From NCBI GenBank assembly GCA_963682175.1, contig OY821771.1, positions 25,068,201-25,132,200 on the forward strand: DNA of 64,000 nt, written 5' to 3'. Made by a program: the position numbers and the translations under genes. Shown here one piece after another: positions 30,448 to 42,720 of the stretch. The first letter of the stretch is position 1. Every line of letters starts with the position of its first letter. The notes below the pieces were generated by a model. It was not told the DNA's origin, ran no database searches, and saw only the letters and a program-made list of their open reading frames with translations. This DNA comes from Triglochin maritima. Lineage: Eukaryota > Streptophyta > Magnoliopsida > Alismatales > Juncaginaceae.

Positions 30448-31316
30448 GAACTCATGTGAGGTTCAAAGGGAGGATTAACACACACCTAATACATCACATA
30501 ATCACATTACCTTTTTCTCCACCCCCAATCGAGATGGACTACTCTCTACCCATCTCTAAACTAAAGAAAACAAAAAAAAACAACCCAAAACCATAATGCA
30601 AATGAACAAAACAAGATTGACAAAAGACAAACATAAACGAAATTGCATCAAAGTAAATACATTTATGTAAAAGTAAGAACTAAACTAGATTAAGAAATAA
30701 AAATACAAAGTTTGCTCCTCTCCAACCCCCTTATTTACACTACTAAAACAGGAAACTAAAACCTAATCTAATGGGGGAGGGAGGAAGAAGAAGAAAGGAG
30801 GCATTATAAGTCTATTTATAGAAGATTGGATGGTTTGGATGGATCTGGGCATAAATGGACGACTTTAAATCAGATCTGGATCTTGCATATTTCTTTGACC
30901 CGACAACCCGACCCACGAGAAAATTTGTGGCAAAAATGGAGCAAAATGATCCGCCAAGTTAAGTGTTTTGTACATGGGTTTGAGCCCGGGTCAATTGTCT
31001 CGAGCTGGATTTATTTTAATTGTTGATTTACTCCTCAAATTAAGGACTTTTGGGACACAATATATTTCTTTACCCTTTGATCCCTCCAGGTTTCACTTGG
31101 GTCCTTCTTGATTTAGAATCAGGTCCTTGGACATTACAAATAGGTCCAGACCTTCCAAATCAGTCCATTCTTCTTGCATTTAGGTCATTTTACCTTCATT
31201 TCTCTTCCTTATTTCCTAAACCCTGAAACATATAAAATAGACACTCGAGTAGCACAAATATAGGGTAAAATAAAAGATATATAGAATAAATACATTGTAT
31301 GATATGTTACTAATCA
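30448..31316 (-). repeat. B-like LTR fragment F, right piece
   Basis: Continues the LTR interrupted by E, after the GAACT duplication, and ends at about 31316 with ACTAATCA, the complement of a TGATTAGTAAC-like LTR start. It has a TATA-like sequence (complement of about 30814-30823), but the snRNA-like element seen in the other LTRs is not recognisable. It is the most diverged LTR of this group. No gene; two short frames inside it have no support. Confidence 0.65.
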
Positions 31317-31395
31317 CATACATCTATCGCATGGTAGTAACATATAATAAAGATTAATTTACTACTCATGTAACTCAGAGATGTGCATGGAAATA

Positions 31396-32775
31396 TGATT
31401 AGTATCATATCATGCATCATACTCATACTATGTATCATTTATTTTATCCCAATTTTGTGCAACTCGAGTGTTTGTTATTATATTTCAGGTATTAGGTAAT
31501 AAAGAAGAGAAGGGAAGAGAAAAATGACTAAAATGTGAGGAAAACGGATTGATCCATGAGATCTATGGACCTATCTGCAAGATGGAAGGACACGGATGTA
31601 AGCCAAAAGGATCACAGAGAAAATCAAGAAACTCCACACTAACATGAGGAGTATTTTGGCAATTAGATTCGAGCCAACACTGAAACAACCGATCTGATGC
31701 ACCACACGTAATAAATTGAAGCATTGAAGAAGATATCCAAATTGGAGCAACTCAGACAAAAACTTACCACCAATTGGCGGTCCATTTCGATCTAATTTCA
31801 ACCCGGCTTCGCGTGCTTATTTATTATGTTGTTGTTATCCATTTGTAGTAGTTTTATTAGTCCAACATCGGGGGATTTCCCCAGTTACCTTTTTTCATGC
31901 CTATAAATAGAGATCTTCTTTGCCCTTTGTATTCACCTATTGCTTGGTGGCATTCTCTCTACTTGGAGTAAAGCCTTGGAACAAAACTCAAGTGGAGAAG
32001 ATTGCTACTTTTAATGTGAGTCATGTAAGTAAAATAATTCTTCTAGTTTTATCTTCATGTTATCTCTTTTAATGTTTGCATGTTTAGCGTGAATTTATTT
32101 TCTTAATCCTAGTATAATTAGAATCTCCTCCTTTCTTTATATGATTGCTAGATTAATAATCTGTGAGTAGTTCCATCCCCCTTTGGGGTGGAGTTGATGT
32201 TTATAGATGTTATGTAGAACGGAATGAATACTATATGTTGTTTTATGTGAGAAATGTGAGTATGCTTGTTTCAATTAAATACAATACTTAACTTGATGGT
32301 TTCTGCCATAATCATTATGTATATCCCATGCTTGTTTAGGTTCTAAATAACAATTTTTTTTATGCTCTTATTAATCACTTAGGTTAGTGATTTGGATGAT
32401 AGGTCTTGCCATGAGGTACTTCTAATGCATAGCAATACTACCTACACTTGTGCTCTATTGAATGCATTCATCACCACTTATTTCATCTTTACACACACTC
32501 CACCCCTTAGGGGTTTCCATTCCTGATTTCCAGCTTACTTTTATTAGTTGCTTAGTTTATTTTTATTTAGTCTCGTGCTTTCAACTTCTTTGTTTAATTC
32601 GTACTTGTGTAGCATAGGATAGTTTTATCTAGTTTAGTGTAATGAATTCCTTCTCCCCTCTTTTCTCACTCGATTTCTGAAGAACCAAAGTTGACACACC
32701 TCCTCGAGGACATGACCCGTATTTGCCATGTCTTTACCGATGTCGTGCACTTGCGGTAATATAAATGATCAATCA
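31396..32775 (+). repeat. 5' LTR of B (1380 bp)
   Basis: Starts TGATTAGTATC and ends GATCAATCA next to the primer site. USE-like GTCCAACATCG (31860-31870, one mismatch) and TATAAATAG (31902-31910) are 31 bp apart. The palindrome near 31766-31782 is imperfect. The second half resembles the A and D LTRs, unlike the 3' LTR of B, which resembles C and E there. Confidence 0.85.
31860..31910 (+). promoter_or_regulatory. snRNA-like USE plus TATA in B 5' LTR
   Basis: One mismatch in the USE; spacer one base shorter than in A, C and E. The arrangement is kept even in this older copy. Confidence 0.65.
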
Positions 32776-33900
32776 AGTTTTTTGCCTCGTTGCTAGGGAG
32801 GTGCTCTGTCTAGAGTTTGGTTTGGACGATTCGAGTAGTTTTAAGTTTTTGTTTGTAGTTTTACTTTATTTCAGGAGGCTTTAAAGGTCAATAGACATCA
32901 CCAGGAGAAGTTTGGAGGGGAACATAGGTAAACAGACCACCAATTAGCGGTGGTGGACTGCCAAATGGCAGCCTGGTGAGCTTAATTTTCCTTTTCCTTT
33001 TTTGGTTGTTTCTACATTCACTAGCATGTCCGAGGAATCAATTGGGCATGTTTTAACTTGTAGTTTCCCTCAGATTAGAAATCAATCCCCTTTAATCAAC
33101 TTGGCCACTAAAATCCAAAGCTAAAGATTAGGCATTCTTGCTTGTTTAGGTCATGCATCACATACTTGACTTAGGCACGTAGTTTGTCTTTTCTTTTAGC
33201 TTTACTTTAAGTTGTTGAGCGCTGGCGTAAGGTACGCATTTGCTACTCGCATTCATGCATTTTGTATGACCATGTATTAGTTAGTAGGAATTGCATTGCA
33301 ACAACTGTGAGTTGAGCATTTGTTTGGAGACTTGATTTCTAGATTAAGACTCCGAAACGCTACTAAGGAGGGGTTGTCCCATACAAGATAAGGTGGGTGA
33401 TTTCATCACCCTTTCCTTTGCCCCGAAAATCAGACTAATCAAAGCCTAATTTCTAAAAGAAGGTAGACATTGGCCCTAAGGATTTCGGACGCACTAGGAG
33501 AGTGATCGAGTTGAGACCATCATGACCTGATGGGCGTCGCTTGCCTTCTCGATAGTAGGAGGTACTGGATCTCCAGGTATGGTATCCCTTGCTGGGCATT
33601 GTGGTTTGATTGTAGGGAGAAGGTGAGGCGTGTCGAGACTAGTGATCTCGAAGTTAGGCATCGTCTAGCCTAAGGACCTATAGTCATAAGTTGTTTGAGC
33701 CTTGTTTGCTTCTACGTTCTCCAATTACCCGCGCTAGCTCTATAGATTCTTCCTTTCTCATCTGACTGTTCTCCTCCCCTATATTCTTCATTATAGTCTC
33801 CTCCTCTGATTACACCTTCTGTTGTGTGTTGTTTTAGAGTTGAGTTGAGCGTTTTATGAGAGGTTGGGCTCATTCTGGTGAGAGCGCTTGACTTGAGAGA
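32776..33900 (+). other. Primer site and leader of B
   Basis: The primer site near 32783-32800 is degenerate (TTGCCTCGTTGCTAGGG against TGGCGCCGTTGCCGGGG), consistent with age. The leader carries two palindromes: 32935-32953, and 32956-32973, where CTGCC pairs with GGCAG, a compensated change of the usual CCGCC/GGCGG. No frame supported. Confidence 0.7.
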
Positions 33901-34909
33901 GTGCATTTGTCTGACATGGACGATCTAGGTGATCGCCCATCTCCACCTCGAGCTCCTTTGGAGCATGAGGCTGAGTCGTTTCGTGGCGATGGGGGGGATT
34001 GGGTTCCATACATGGATTACCTCGGTCTACTCCTACCCCCACGTAGACCTCCTTCTCCAACGACTCCGGAGGACGAGGGATTCGATCAGGATAAAGTTCT
34101 TGGTGCACCACCACCTTTAGCTCGATGGGATAGATCAATGGGAGTAGACCCATCTTGTTCGGGCCGTGCAACTTTCTTGCATAGTTCTTCCACCAGCTCG
34201 CGGGAACAACTATGAGTTGAAACCTCAATATGTGAGCATGCTTCCTACCTTCACTGCCAATAAGGAGGATCCATATATTTTTATATGTGAATTCGCGGAG
34301 GTATGCTCCATGTTCAATCTTCAACAGCTTGCGATGATTCAGTCCGGTTGAGGATGATTTTTTTTCGCGTTGAAGGATAACGCGAAGAACGGATGTACAA
34401 CCTCTCGGCGAGTTCTATTCGGTCTTGGGATGACTTTGTGACCATCTTTCAGAAGAGATTTTCCCCTCAAAGGAAAAATCAACAGATACGGCACCAAATA
34501 CATCAAATGTATCAGACTGAGACCGAATCGTTTCATGCTTTTGAGAGGCTCAAAGACCATCTCTTCCAGTGCCCTCATCATGGAATTGAGTTGTGGCAGG
34601 TTTCCCAAATTGTTTATGAGGGCCTCAACTAAAACACCCGTACATTGTTGGAGTCGATGTGTCAGGTGATTTCCAAATGAAACCCATCGATGAGGCATGG
34701 GACTCTTTTGATTAATGGCTGAACGCACCTTTGAGTGGGATACCATGAGAGAGCCACCAGCCTCCAGGTCTTTTGGTCGAGCTGGATCATATCAAGTTGA
34801 GTCAACTATTGTGTCTGAGGCAAAAATGGTTGCTCTCATGTTTAGGATTAAGAGTTTAGAGTTGGACCAAGCTCCTGTAGCTCAGGTCGCTACTCCCTCG
34901 TGTAGTAGG
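33901..34909 (+). pseudogene. B gag, N-terminal part
   Basis: Begins near MDDLGDRPSPPR (ORF 33901-34215), then shifts frame near 34200. The capsid follows in pieces (DPYIFICEFAEVCSMFNLQQ, then WDDFVTIFQKRFSP, then CPHHGIELW at about 34570-34600), then MREPPASRS and the first half of the zinc knuckle (CSRC) at 34909. There are several stops. At 34910 a SIRE-like LTR interrupts the knuckle. Confidence 0.85.
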
Positions 34910-36369
34910 TGTTGGCTTTTTGGCCTTAATCTATGTTTTGATGATTTAATCAACCTAATCTTAATTGTGACCATGTAGAGTAGCACACATGTTGCATTGC
35001 ATATATATTGCTTTCTGCTTACCTTTACGGTGATCAAGACTCAAGGAAGAAAGGAAATCAAGTCAAGACATGTAATCAAGCTCATTTGAAGACATGTATT
35101 TTGTATTTCTTTGAGTCTTAGGAACTTTGTGTAATTGATACTTGAGCTAAAAAATACTCAAACACACACTAGGTTCCCTATAGGTCACACATGAAATTTC
35201 ACATAATTTGGACTTCAATAGATGACCCAAACTTAAACCGGAAAACACTAAAACCTTAACCTGAACTGTCTGCCCACATTCGGTCAACTGAAACAGACCG
35301 TTCGGTCGACCGAGTGATCATATATATTGTTAGTGTTTCACTGCCTGGTTTCGGTCGACCGTGTATACCTTTTCGGTCGACCGAGTGAACATATTTGTCT
35401 GACGCTTTGTTTTGTCATATATACCCAATGGTCGAATTCGTATTAAATCCAAATACCCAAAATACGTTTAGTGTATCTGTCGACCGAGAACTTAAAGTCT
35501 CGACAAACCAAAACTTTCTGTTGGTTTCCGGTCGACCGTGGACCTTGTTTCGGCCGATCGAATATAATCTTGTTTGTCAACCCCAAAGTGCCTGGTGTGA
35601 ATCGGTCGACCGAACCCTATTCGGTGTTCGACCAATCACTTAAGTGTACCCAGATTGTAGCCTTTGGCGGTAGACCGTTCCTTAACCGGTCGACTGAACC
35701 TTAATCTAAATTGCTAAATGGTCGACCGAACTTGCTCAGAATTGGGTCCTGTTAGTTTCTATTTTGTGTATCTTACACAATCTTTACCCAATTCATCCCC
35801 AACGGCTATAATACCTTAGGAGTTTATAAATAGGCATTCCTTTGACACAATTAGACATCTCTTACACTTCCATTTGTCAAATACACCTAAGAGAAACTCC
35901 CAAGTCTCCCATTCCCCAAATCCTACTCTCTAAGCTTAAACTTCCACATCTTAGCATCAATTCCACATCCTCAGCTAAGTGTTCTCAAGTTAGAGAGTGT
36001 GTTCCACTCAAGATCTCAGTTGTGAAGAAGCAAGGACTTCGGTGAAAGCCCGAAGTGTTCCTCTCGGATTGTGAGAGAAGAATGTCAAGCTCACGAGGGT
36101 GTTCGTGGAGCTTGTTTTGTAAAAGGCTTCATCTCAGTCGGGAACGAGGTTGATAGTGAAGACGCGAGCGGAGCTTGCAAGATAGGAACTAGGTGGGAGG
36201 CCAAACCTTTATAAAAATCCGGTGTCGTCGTTGTGGTTTGCCTTACTTACTTGTATTTGTTTAAATTCCACTGTGCATATCTTGCCTTACTTACTTGTAT
36301 TTGTTTAAATTCCACAAGTAGGTAATTAGCTTAAAAGTGATTACAATTAGAGACCCTCATGATCCTACA
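34910..36369 (+). mobile_element. Solo SIRE-like LTR inside B gag (1460 bp)
   Basis: TGTTGGC ... GATCCTACA with the perfect target duplication GTAGG (34905-34909 and 36370-36374). Joining across one copy restores the gag reading in which CSRC is followed by GLSGYDDLEC, so the insertion hit the zinc-knuckle codons. No internal sequence remains. It carries palindrome cluster 5 and a TATAAATAG near 35825. Confidence 0.95.
35280..35730. repeat. GGTCGACC palindromes in solo SIRE-like LTR (cluster 5)
   Basis: Around ten full or one-mismatch sites (near 35301, 35352, 35376, 35473, 35530, 35604, 35684, 35721 and others) in 450 bp, ending about 95 bp before the TATA box. Density is higher than in the LTR at 27538-28778. 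Confidence 0.8.
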
Positions 36370-37675
36370 GTAGGTGTGGACTTTCGGGATATGATGACCT
36401 GGAATGTTCTTATGCTCTAAAGGATACTGACGATGCAAATGCGATGTATCAATAGAGACCCCGTTATGACCCGTACAATCATGCTTACAACCCGGGATGG
36501 CAAAACCACCCTAACTTCTCTTGGTGGCCTAATGGGAGCCACGGTCAGAGCTTGCACGCTCAACCTCCACCTTATCACCCTCTACACCCATCCGCGACCT
36601 ACTAACCCCCACATCAAAGGTCTCAACGCATACTTACCAACCTCCTCAGGCCTCATCATTGGGTTATTCTAACAAAACTCCACTCCCCAGTGGGTTGACC
36701 CGAAGGACCCCACTCTAGAACAAACCCTTCAAGCGTTCATGCAGAGCACACAAACCATGCTTGCGGCAAAAAACAATTCGGTCAAATCTTTGGAAATGCA
36801 AATTAGGCAGTTGACTCATTAGTTCTATGAACGTGAGAATGGTCGGTTGCTGAGTCAATTTGTGGTAAATCCAAGGGGTCAACCTGCTCAGGCTAGGTAG
36901 AATGTGCACAATGTTGAAAATGACCCTTCCCAACATGCAAATGTTGTCCATACCTTAAGATCGGGATGGGTTGTTGAAAACAATGTGGAAATGCCTAAAT
37001 CCAACCATGTTGGTGACTCTTCTAAGGAGGGTCATGAGTCTTTCGAGGAATAAAATTTTGAGACTCCTCCTCGTGATAGTTATGTCCGCAAGGTACCATT
37101 CCCTCAGAGATTGACTAAAAAGCGTGATGAGCATTGGGACAAAATCATTGAGGTACTTAGGCAAGTCAAGATTAACATTCTGTTGTTGGACGTTGTACAG
37201 CAAATGCCACCGTATGCCTCTTAAGGACCTTCGTACCGTTATGTGGAGAACAAATGTTCCCAACAATGCACTTCTCGCGACCATTGTGAGTTCGATATTG
37301 ACACAACCAATGCAAGTCAAATACAAGGACCCCGGTTGTCCAACTGTTTCCTGCATGATCGGTAACGTGACAATTCCTCAAGCTCTATTGGATTTGGGAG
37401 CATCTATGAACCTCCTGCCCTACTCAGTCTATGTCAACCTTGGAATATGCTATCTTAAGCCAACAAGGATAACCCTCTAGTTGGCTGATAGATCCATCAA
37501 GATTCCAAAAGAAAGTGTGGAGGATGTCCTTATTAAAGTGGGTGAATTCATATTTACACTTGATTTCATCATCTTGGATACTAAACCTGTGTCTAACCTA
37601 CAAGGACAAATTCCAATGATCCTTGTGAGGCCATTTCTTGCGACATCTAATGCTTTGATCAATTGACGTAATGGC
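36370..37675 (+). pseudogene. B gag C-terminus and protease
   Basis: After the solo LTR the gag goes on (NHAYNPGWQNHPNF-like tract, coil with SLEMQIRQL) with multiple stops and frame slips. The protease is at about 37080-37670: KYKDPGCPTVSCMIGN, LLDLGASMNLLPYSVY, then a TAG at 37478-37480 in place of Gln, DRSIKIPKESVEDVLIKVGEF, and PFLATSNALIN followed by TGA at 37664-37666 in place of Cys. The D-L-G-A active site is typical of Athila. Confidence 0.85.
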
Positions 37676-39034
37676 ATGATGAGGTTGTCTTTTGGAAACT
37701 TCACGACAGATTTCAACATCTTTACTCTTGGTAAGCAACCCGGGATCTTCGACGATGCAGTCGGAACCAAATTTATTCAGGACACAGATGAGCTCGAGTC
37801 ATTGGGCATGTTCGACTCACATCGACATGTTATTACGGTGCCTAATGACCAGGTTGTGATTGAAGATGATTTTGAGAAAACCACCTGTGAACTTCTGTAT
37901 GAGGAGGCACATTTGGGTGCTTGCTCCTCTAACCCGGTGGCCCTTGAGCCACTTGAAATTAACTCTGAATCCAACAAGTACCCACCTCTGGTCGAGCTTA
38001 AACCACTCCCCAATAACCTTAAATACATCTTTTTAGGGGATAATAAGACATTGCTATTTGAAAAAGAGGTTGCCATCAAAAAAGTGCTCTTTAAAAACAA
38101 AGAGGCTATCAGGTTGTCCTTGAAGGACATCAAGGGAATTAGCCCTGGTATTGTCCAGCATGGGATCCACATAGAAGAGAATTCTAGGCCCCGTCCGGAC
38201 CCACAAAGAAGATTGAATCTTGTGCTGAAAGAAGCCGTCCAAAAGGAGGTTCTTAAGTGCTTGGATCATGGTATAATCTATCCTATCTCTAGTAGTTCAT
38301 GGGTGAGACTTGTACATGTGGTTCCCAAGAAGTCAGGCATGACGGTTGTTGAGAATGGGGATGATGAGCTTATACCAACACACCTGCAAACTGGCTGGCG
38401 AGTTTGCGTTGATTATCGCAGGCTCAATGCAGCAACGCGGAAACATCATTTCTCGTTGTCATTAATTGATCAGATGTCGGAAAGGTTGTCTGGACATGAG
38501 TAGTATTGCTTTCTTGATGGATACTCTAGTTACAACCAAATTCCCATCACCGCCGAGGATCAACAGAAAACCACATTTACATGTCCCTTTGGCACATTTG
38601 TTTACCGTCGCATGCCCTTTGGGTTATGTAATGCACCGGCAACGTGTCAAAGGTGTATGATCAACATCTTCTCCGATATGGTAAAGTGTTTCCTTGAGAT
38701 TTTCATGGACGACTTTTCCATATTTGGCATTTCCTTCGATGAGTGCCTTCATCACTTGAGCCTTGTCCTCAAGTCATGCTGTGAGAAGAACCTCGCTCTC
38801 AATTGGGAGTAATGTCACTTCATTGTGAAGCGAGGTAATGTACTTGGACATGTGGTCTCAAGTAGGGGAATTGAGGTCGATCCCGGCAAAGTGGGTCTTA
38901 TTGCTAATCTCCCATTGCCGTGTAATGTGAAGGATATCTGTTCCTTTTTGGGTCATGCTGGATTCTATAGGCGGTTCATTCGGGATTTTAGCAAAATTGC
39001 TCGACCTCTCACCGCCTTGTTGGCCAAAGATGCC
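37676..39034 (+). pseudogene. B spacer and reverse transcriptase
   Basis: The only RT of the Athila-like set here. A spacer (PVALEPLEINSESNKYPPLVELK) leads into RT: IIYPISSSSWVRLVHVVPKK, TGWRVCVDYRRLNAATRK, then TAG at 38501-38503, FLDGYSSYNQI, MPFGLCNAPATCQRC, the catalytic FMDDFSIFG, a TAA near 38811, and LGHAGFYRRFIRDFSKIARPL. It breaks off at about 39034 in LLAKDA, the start of RNase H, against D leader sequence. The sequence between the two stops is well kept, so decay is moderate. Confidence 0.92.
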
Positions 39035-41246
39035 TAGCAAGTGTTACCAAATATGGAGATCTAGTACCTCCTACTATCGACAAGGCAGACTTCGTCGATC
39101 AAGTCATGACGGTCTCAACTCGATCACTCTCCTAGTGTGTCCGAATTTCTTAGGGCCAATGTCTACTTGCTTTTCGAGTAAGGCTTTACTTGAGTGTGCG
39201 TTTTGGGGCTTAGGGAGGCGTGATGAAATCCCCCACCTTATCTTTGAAGACTATAGGTGAAGCCCCTTAAAGAGGTTTTTAAATCATAGGCTAGCAAGAA
39301 CTCACCAAACAAGCACTCACCTCATTCTTGTCCCAACGCTTGTTACTAACTAATGCATGCTTTAACCATGTATGAATGAGAGAATGAATGCACGTACCTC
39401 ACGTCAGCAATCGACAACAAGAATGTAAAGAAAGGAAAAGACAAATGCGTGCAAGGTCTACAAATGATGCATGACCTAGATGGCAAGAAGTCTAATATTT
39501 TGCTTTTAGTTTTATGATACAAGTTGTATTAAAAGGGGAATTGATTAATCTGGGAGATAACTACAGGTTGAAACATCCAAATTGAACTCCCAGACTACTA
39601 AATTGACGAAACAAACAACCAGAACAAAATTTGGAGCAAAGTCAGTTCACCAGGCCGCCAATTGGCAGTCACTTTGGTGTCCTTCTTCCTCAAATTTCTC
39701 CAATTGCCTCCCCTTGATGCAAAGATATCCCTAAAACAAACAAAAACTAAAAACAAAAAATTAAACTCACTCAAATCGTCCTAACCAAAGTCTAGAGAGA
39801 GCACCTCCCCGGTAACGGCACCAAAAACTTGATTGATACGTTTTAATTAACCGCAAGTGCACGACTACGTTGAAGCGGTGGTAAATACGGGTCGATCCAT
39901 AGGGAGGTGTGTCGACTTTATTTTGTTCGAAGGTGAGTGGGAAAGAAAGGAGAGAAAGATTGATTAAACTAAACTACACTAAACTAGTAGCAACAAGGAA
40001 CGAAATGAAAGCACAAAATGAACAAAAACTGAGAGACTAATAAAAGAAGATAGAAACCAGGAATGGAAAATCCCTAAGCAGTGGAGTGTGTGTACACATG
40101 AAATGAGAAGTGATGAATGCATACAACAAGCTCAAGTGTAGGTAGTGTTTGTAATGCATAAAAAGTACCTCATGACAAGACCTATCATTCAAAACACTAA
40201 CCTAAGTGATTAATATGAGCATGACAAGTTTGTTATTAAGAAGCTAAGCAAGCATGGAATGTACCTAAACATTATGGCAGAAACCATCATGTTAAGTGTT
40301 CTCATTAATTCAAACAATCATACTAATATTTCTCACATACAACAATGTCTAGCATTTATTCCATCTACCTAACATGTATAAACATCTACTCCACCCCGAA
40401 AGGGGATGGAACTACTCACCAATCATTACACTACAAACTACATTAACAAAACAAAACATTCTAATGAAAGACAATTAAACTAAGAAAACAAGAAATATTA
40501 AAGAAGCTAAAGGAAAGGAAATTAAACTAAAGAAGCATTCAAGAATTAAAAGACAAGACAATATTAAAAGAAACTAAGAAAATTTATTTTATTAACATGA
40601 CTCACATTGTAAGTGGCATTCTTCTCCACCTTGAGTTTTTACTTCAAGGCTTTTACTCCAAGTAGAGAGAATGCCACCAAGCAATGGGTGATTACAAATG
40701 AGGAAGAGTTCTATTTATAGCTATAGGAAAATGTAATCCGGGACAATCCCCTGGTATGGGACTAAACATATACCAGAAATAGACTAAATACACTCTAATA
40801 CATGCCCAACAGAAATCTTAGCGGATCCAGATCAACCCGGACCGCCAATCAGCGGTCCCAGACCACATTTTGGCGGTCTACAGGGTTTGGATCGTGCTGG
40901 GCCTTCTTCTGGGCTTTTCTTGATGCCTTTGTTTGTCTTTGATGTATCTACTTTGCTTGTTGGAGCTCCGACCCGAATAGAATTGCCAAAATACTCCCCA
41001 TGATGGTGTCGAGTATTCTTGGTTTCTCATTGGTCCTTCGATCTTACATTCAAGTCCTTCAATCTTGCATCGTAGTCCTCGAGTCTCTCAACTCAGTCCT
41101 TTTTCCTGCTTTTGGGTCCTTTTATGCCTTTTCTCCTCAAATCTATTTATTCCTAAAACTCAAACATAAAACTCATTACGTAGCATTGTTTAGGTTCAAG
41201 ATAATGGATATAACACACAAATATATGCCTGATATGATGTCAATCA
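39035..41246 (-). mobile_element. Element D remnant: leader and 5' LTR
   Basis: Minus-strand Athila-like element. LTR 39830-41246 (1417 bp, element direction TGATTGACATC ... CGTATCAATCA), tRNA-Asp-type primer site (about 39808-39825, one or two changes), and a leader to about 39034. Gag and everything after it is missing. The break lies where B RNase H should be, with short shared ATGCC, so a deletion removed most of D together with B RNase H. The LTR resembles the B 5' LTR. Confidence 0.82.
40711..40762 (-). promoter_or_regulatory. Decayed USE and TATA in D LTR
   Basis: TATAAATAG (minus, 40719-40711) is intact; the USE position reads GTCCCATACCA (three mismatches), still at 32 bp. The two palindromes GACCGCCAATCAGCGGTC (40840-40857) and 40861-40878 lie upstream. 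Confidence 0.45.
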
Positions 41247-42550
41247 GTTTGCCAACATCGTGAACTACCTCGTGATCGAGCAACTTCCTGTGGGTTGGTC
41301 AAAATCTAACCAAACCAAATTTAGATCCTATGTCAGATTCTTTCACTGGGACGACCTCTATCTACTCAAATACTGCTCTGACCAAATTTTTGGGCAGTGC
41401 GTCCCAAATACCGAGTTCCATTGTGTGCTTTAATTTTGCCACTCCGAGGCATGTGGAGGACACTTTGGAGCAAAGAAAAATGCCACCAAGGTGCTCCAAT
41501 CTGGATTCTACTTGCCTTAACTTTCCAAAGATGCTTACGAATTTTGTACAATGTGATAGGTGTCAGCATTTTGGCAAGATTAGTCGACGTGATATGATGT
41601 CTTTGCAAAATGTCGTTGTTGTCGAGATCTTCGATGTGTGAGGCATCGACTTTATGGGTCCTTTCTCGAATTCGTTCGGAATTTTTACATAAGGTGGCAA
41701 TTGACTATGTGTCTACGTGGGTAAAGGCTATACCCCCAAAGACCAATGATAACAAGGTGGTCACCAAATTCTTAAAGGACATTTTTGCGCGATTTGGTAC
41801 TCCTCGTACCATAATCAGCGACAGGGGTACCTACTTCTGCAATCGCTTCTTTGAAGTGCTTATGAAGAAGTATTCGATCACCCACAAGCTTGCGACCCCA
41901 TATCATCCGCAAACTAATAGGCAGGTCAAAGTCTCTAACCAACAATTTAAGCAAATCCTTGAGAAGACGGTTAATTCCTCAAGCAAGGATTGGTCGACTA
42001 AGTTGAATGATGCGTTGGGGACTTTCCCCACCATGTTTAAGATCAATTTGGGTATGTCCCCATATCGGGTAGTGTATGGCATGGCTTGCGACCTACAGTC
42101 GATCTCAAGCATCGTGCTTTCTGGGCGATTATGAACTTGAATATGGATCTTGATCAAGCATGGGTGCAGCGTAAACTCGACATCATAGAATTGGAAGAGC
42201 TACGCAATGATGTGTAGGAAAATGCCAAAACTCATAAGTCACGAGCCAAGATGTTTCATGATCACATGATTATGTGAAAGGGGTTTATTGCCAGGTAGAA
42301 GGTGTTTCTCTACAATTCCCGGCTTCATTTGTTTGCGAGTAAACTCAGTAGTCACTTGTCTGGCCCTTTTATTGTGCAAATCGTATTTCCTCATGGAGCA
42401 GTTGAAATCCTGAACCCAAGGAATGGGAACGTGTTCAAAGTTAATAGACAACACCTCAAACCTTACTTGGAGGGGGCACCAGCTGAAGTTGAGGAGGTCA
42501 TGTACCTTCATGAACCTCGATTGCACTCACCCATTCATGTTCCTGCATGA
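41247..42550 (+). pseudogene. B integrase
   Basis: Integrase of an Athila-like element in several frames. It has the region before the zinc site (FANIVNYLV ... HWDDLYLLKYC), a damaged HHCC (CDRCQHFGKISRRD), and the catalytic core with GIDFMGPF (out of frame after a TGA near 41638), VAIDYVSTWVKA, FGTPRTIISDRGT and TPYHPQTNRQVKVSN. The C-terminal part is LLYNSRLHLFASKL and HGAVEILNPRNGNVFKVN (42302-42550). Three to four breaks. The frame ends in a run of prolines and His before a stop at 42548; no envelope-like ORF follows. Confidence 0.9.
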
Positions 42551-42720
42551 ATGTTTGAGATTTCATGTTTGTATATAGAAAAAAAGGAAAAAAGAAACAA
42601 AAGAAGAAGAAAGAAGAAAGAAGAAAAAAAGTCCACAAGTGAGCCTGATTGTTGTGGGCCCCAACCCTTGTGTAGTTTCGGCCCATTTTTTTCACGTATT
42701 TGTCTCCCTTCCTTAGTATT
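42551..42720 (+). other. B 3' untranslated module, first piece
   Basis: A purine-rich run (42580-42630), then sequence shared with A and C (GGGCCCCAACCCTTGTGTA). It is interrupted at 42721 by C; GTATT (42716-42720) is the target duplication and the module resumes at 50037. Confidence 0.8.

Noticed and set aside
42551..42720. Envelope-like third ORF of Athila after integrase
   Set aside because: After integrase B shows only a purine run and the shared untranslated module; A and C also lack any such frame, so I do not claim an envelope remnant.
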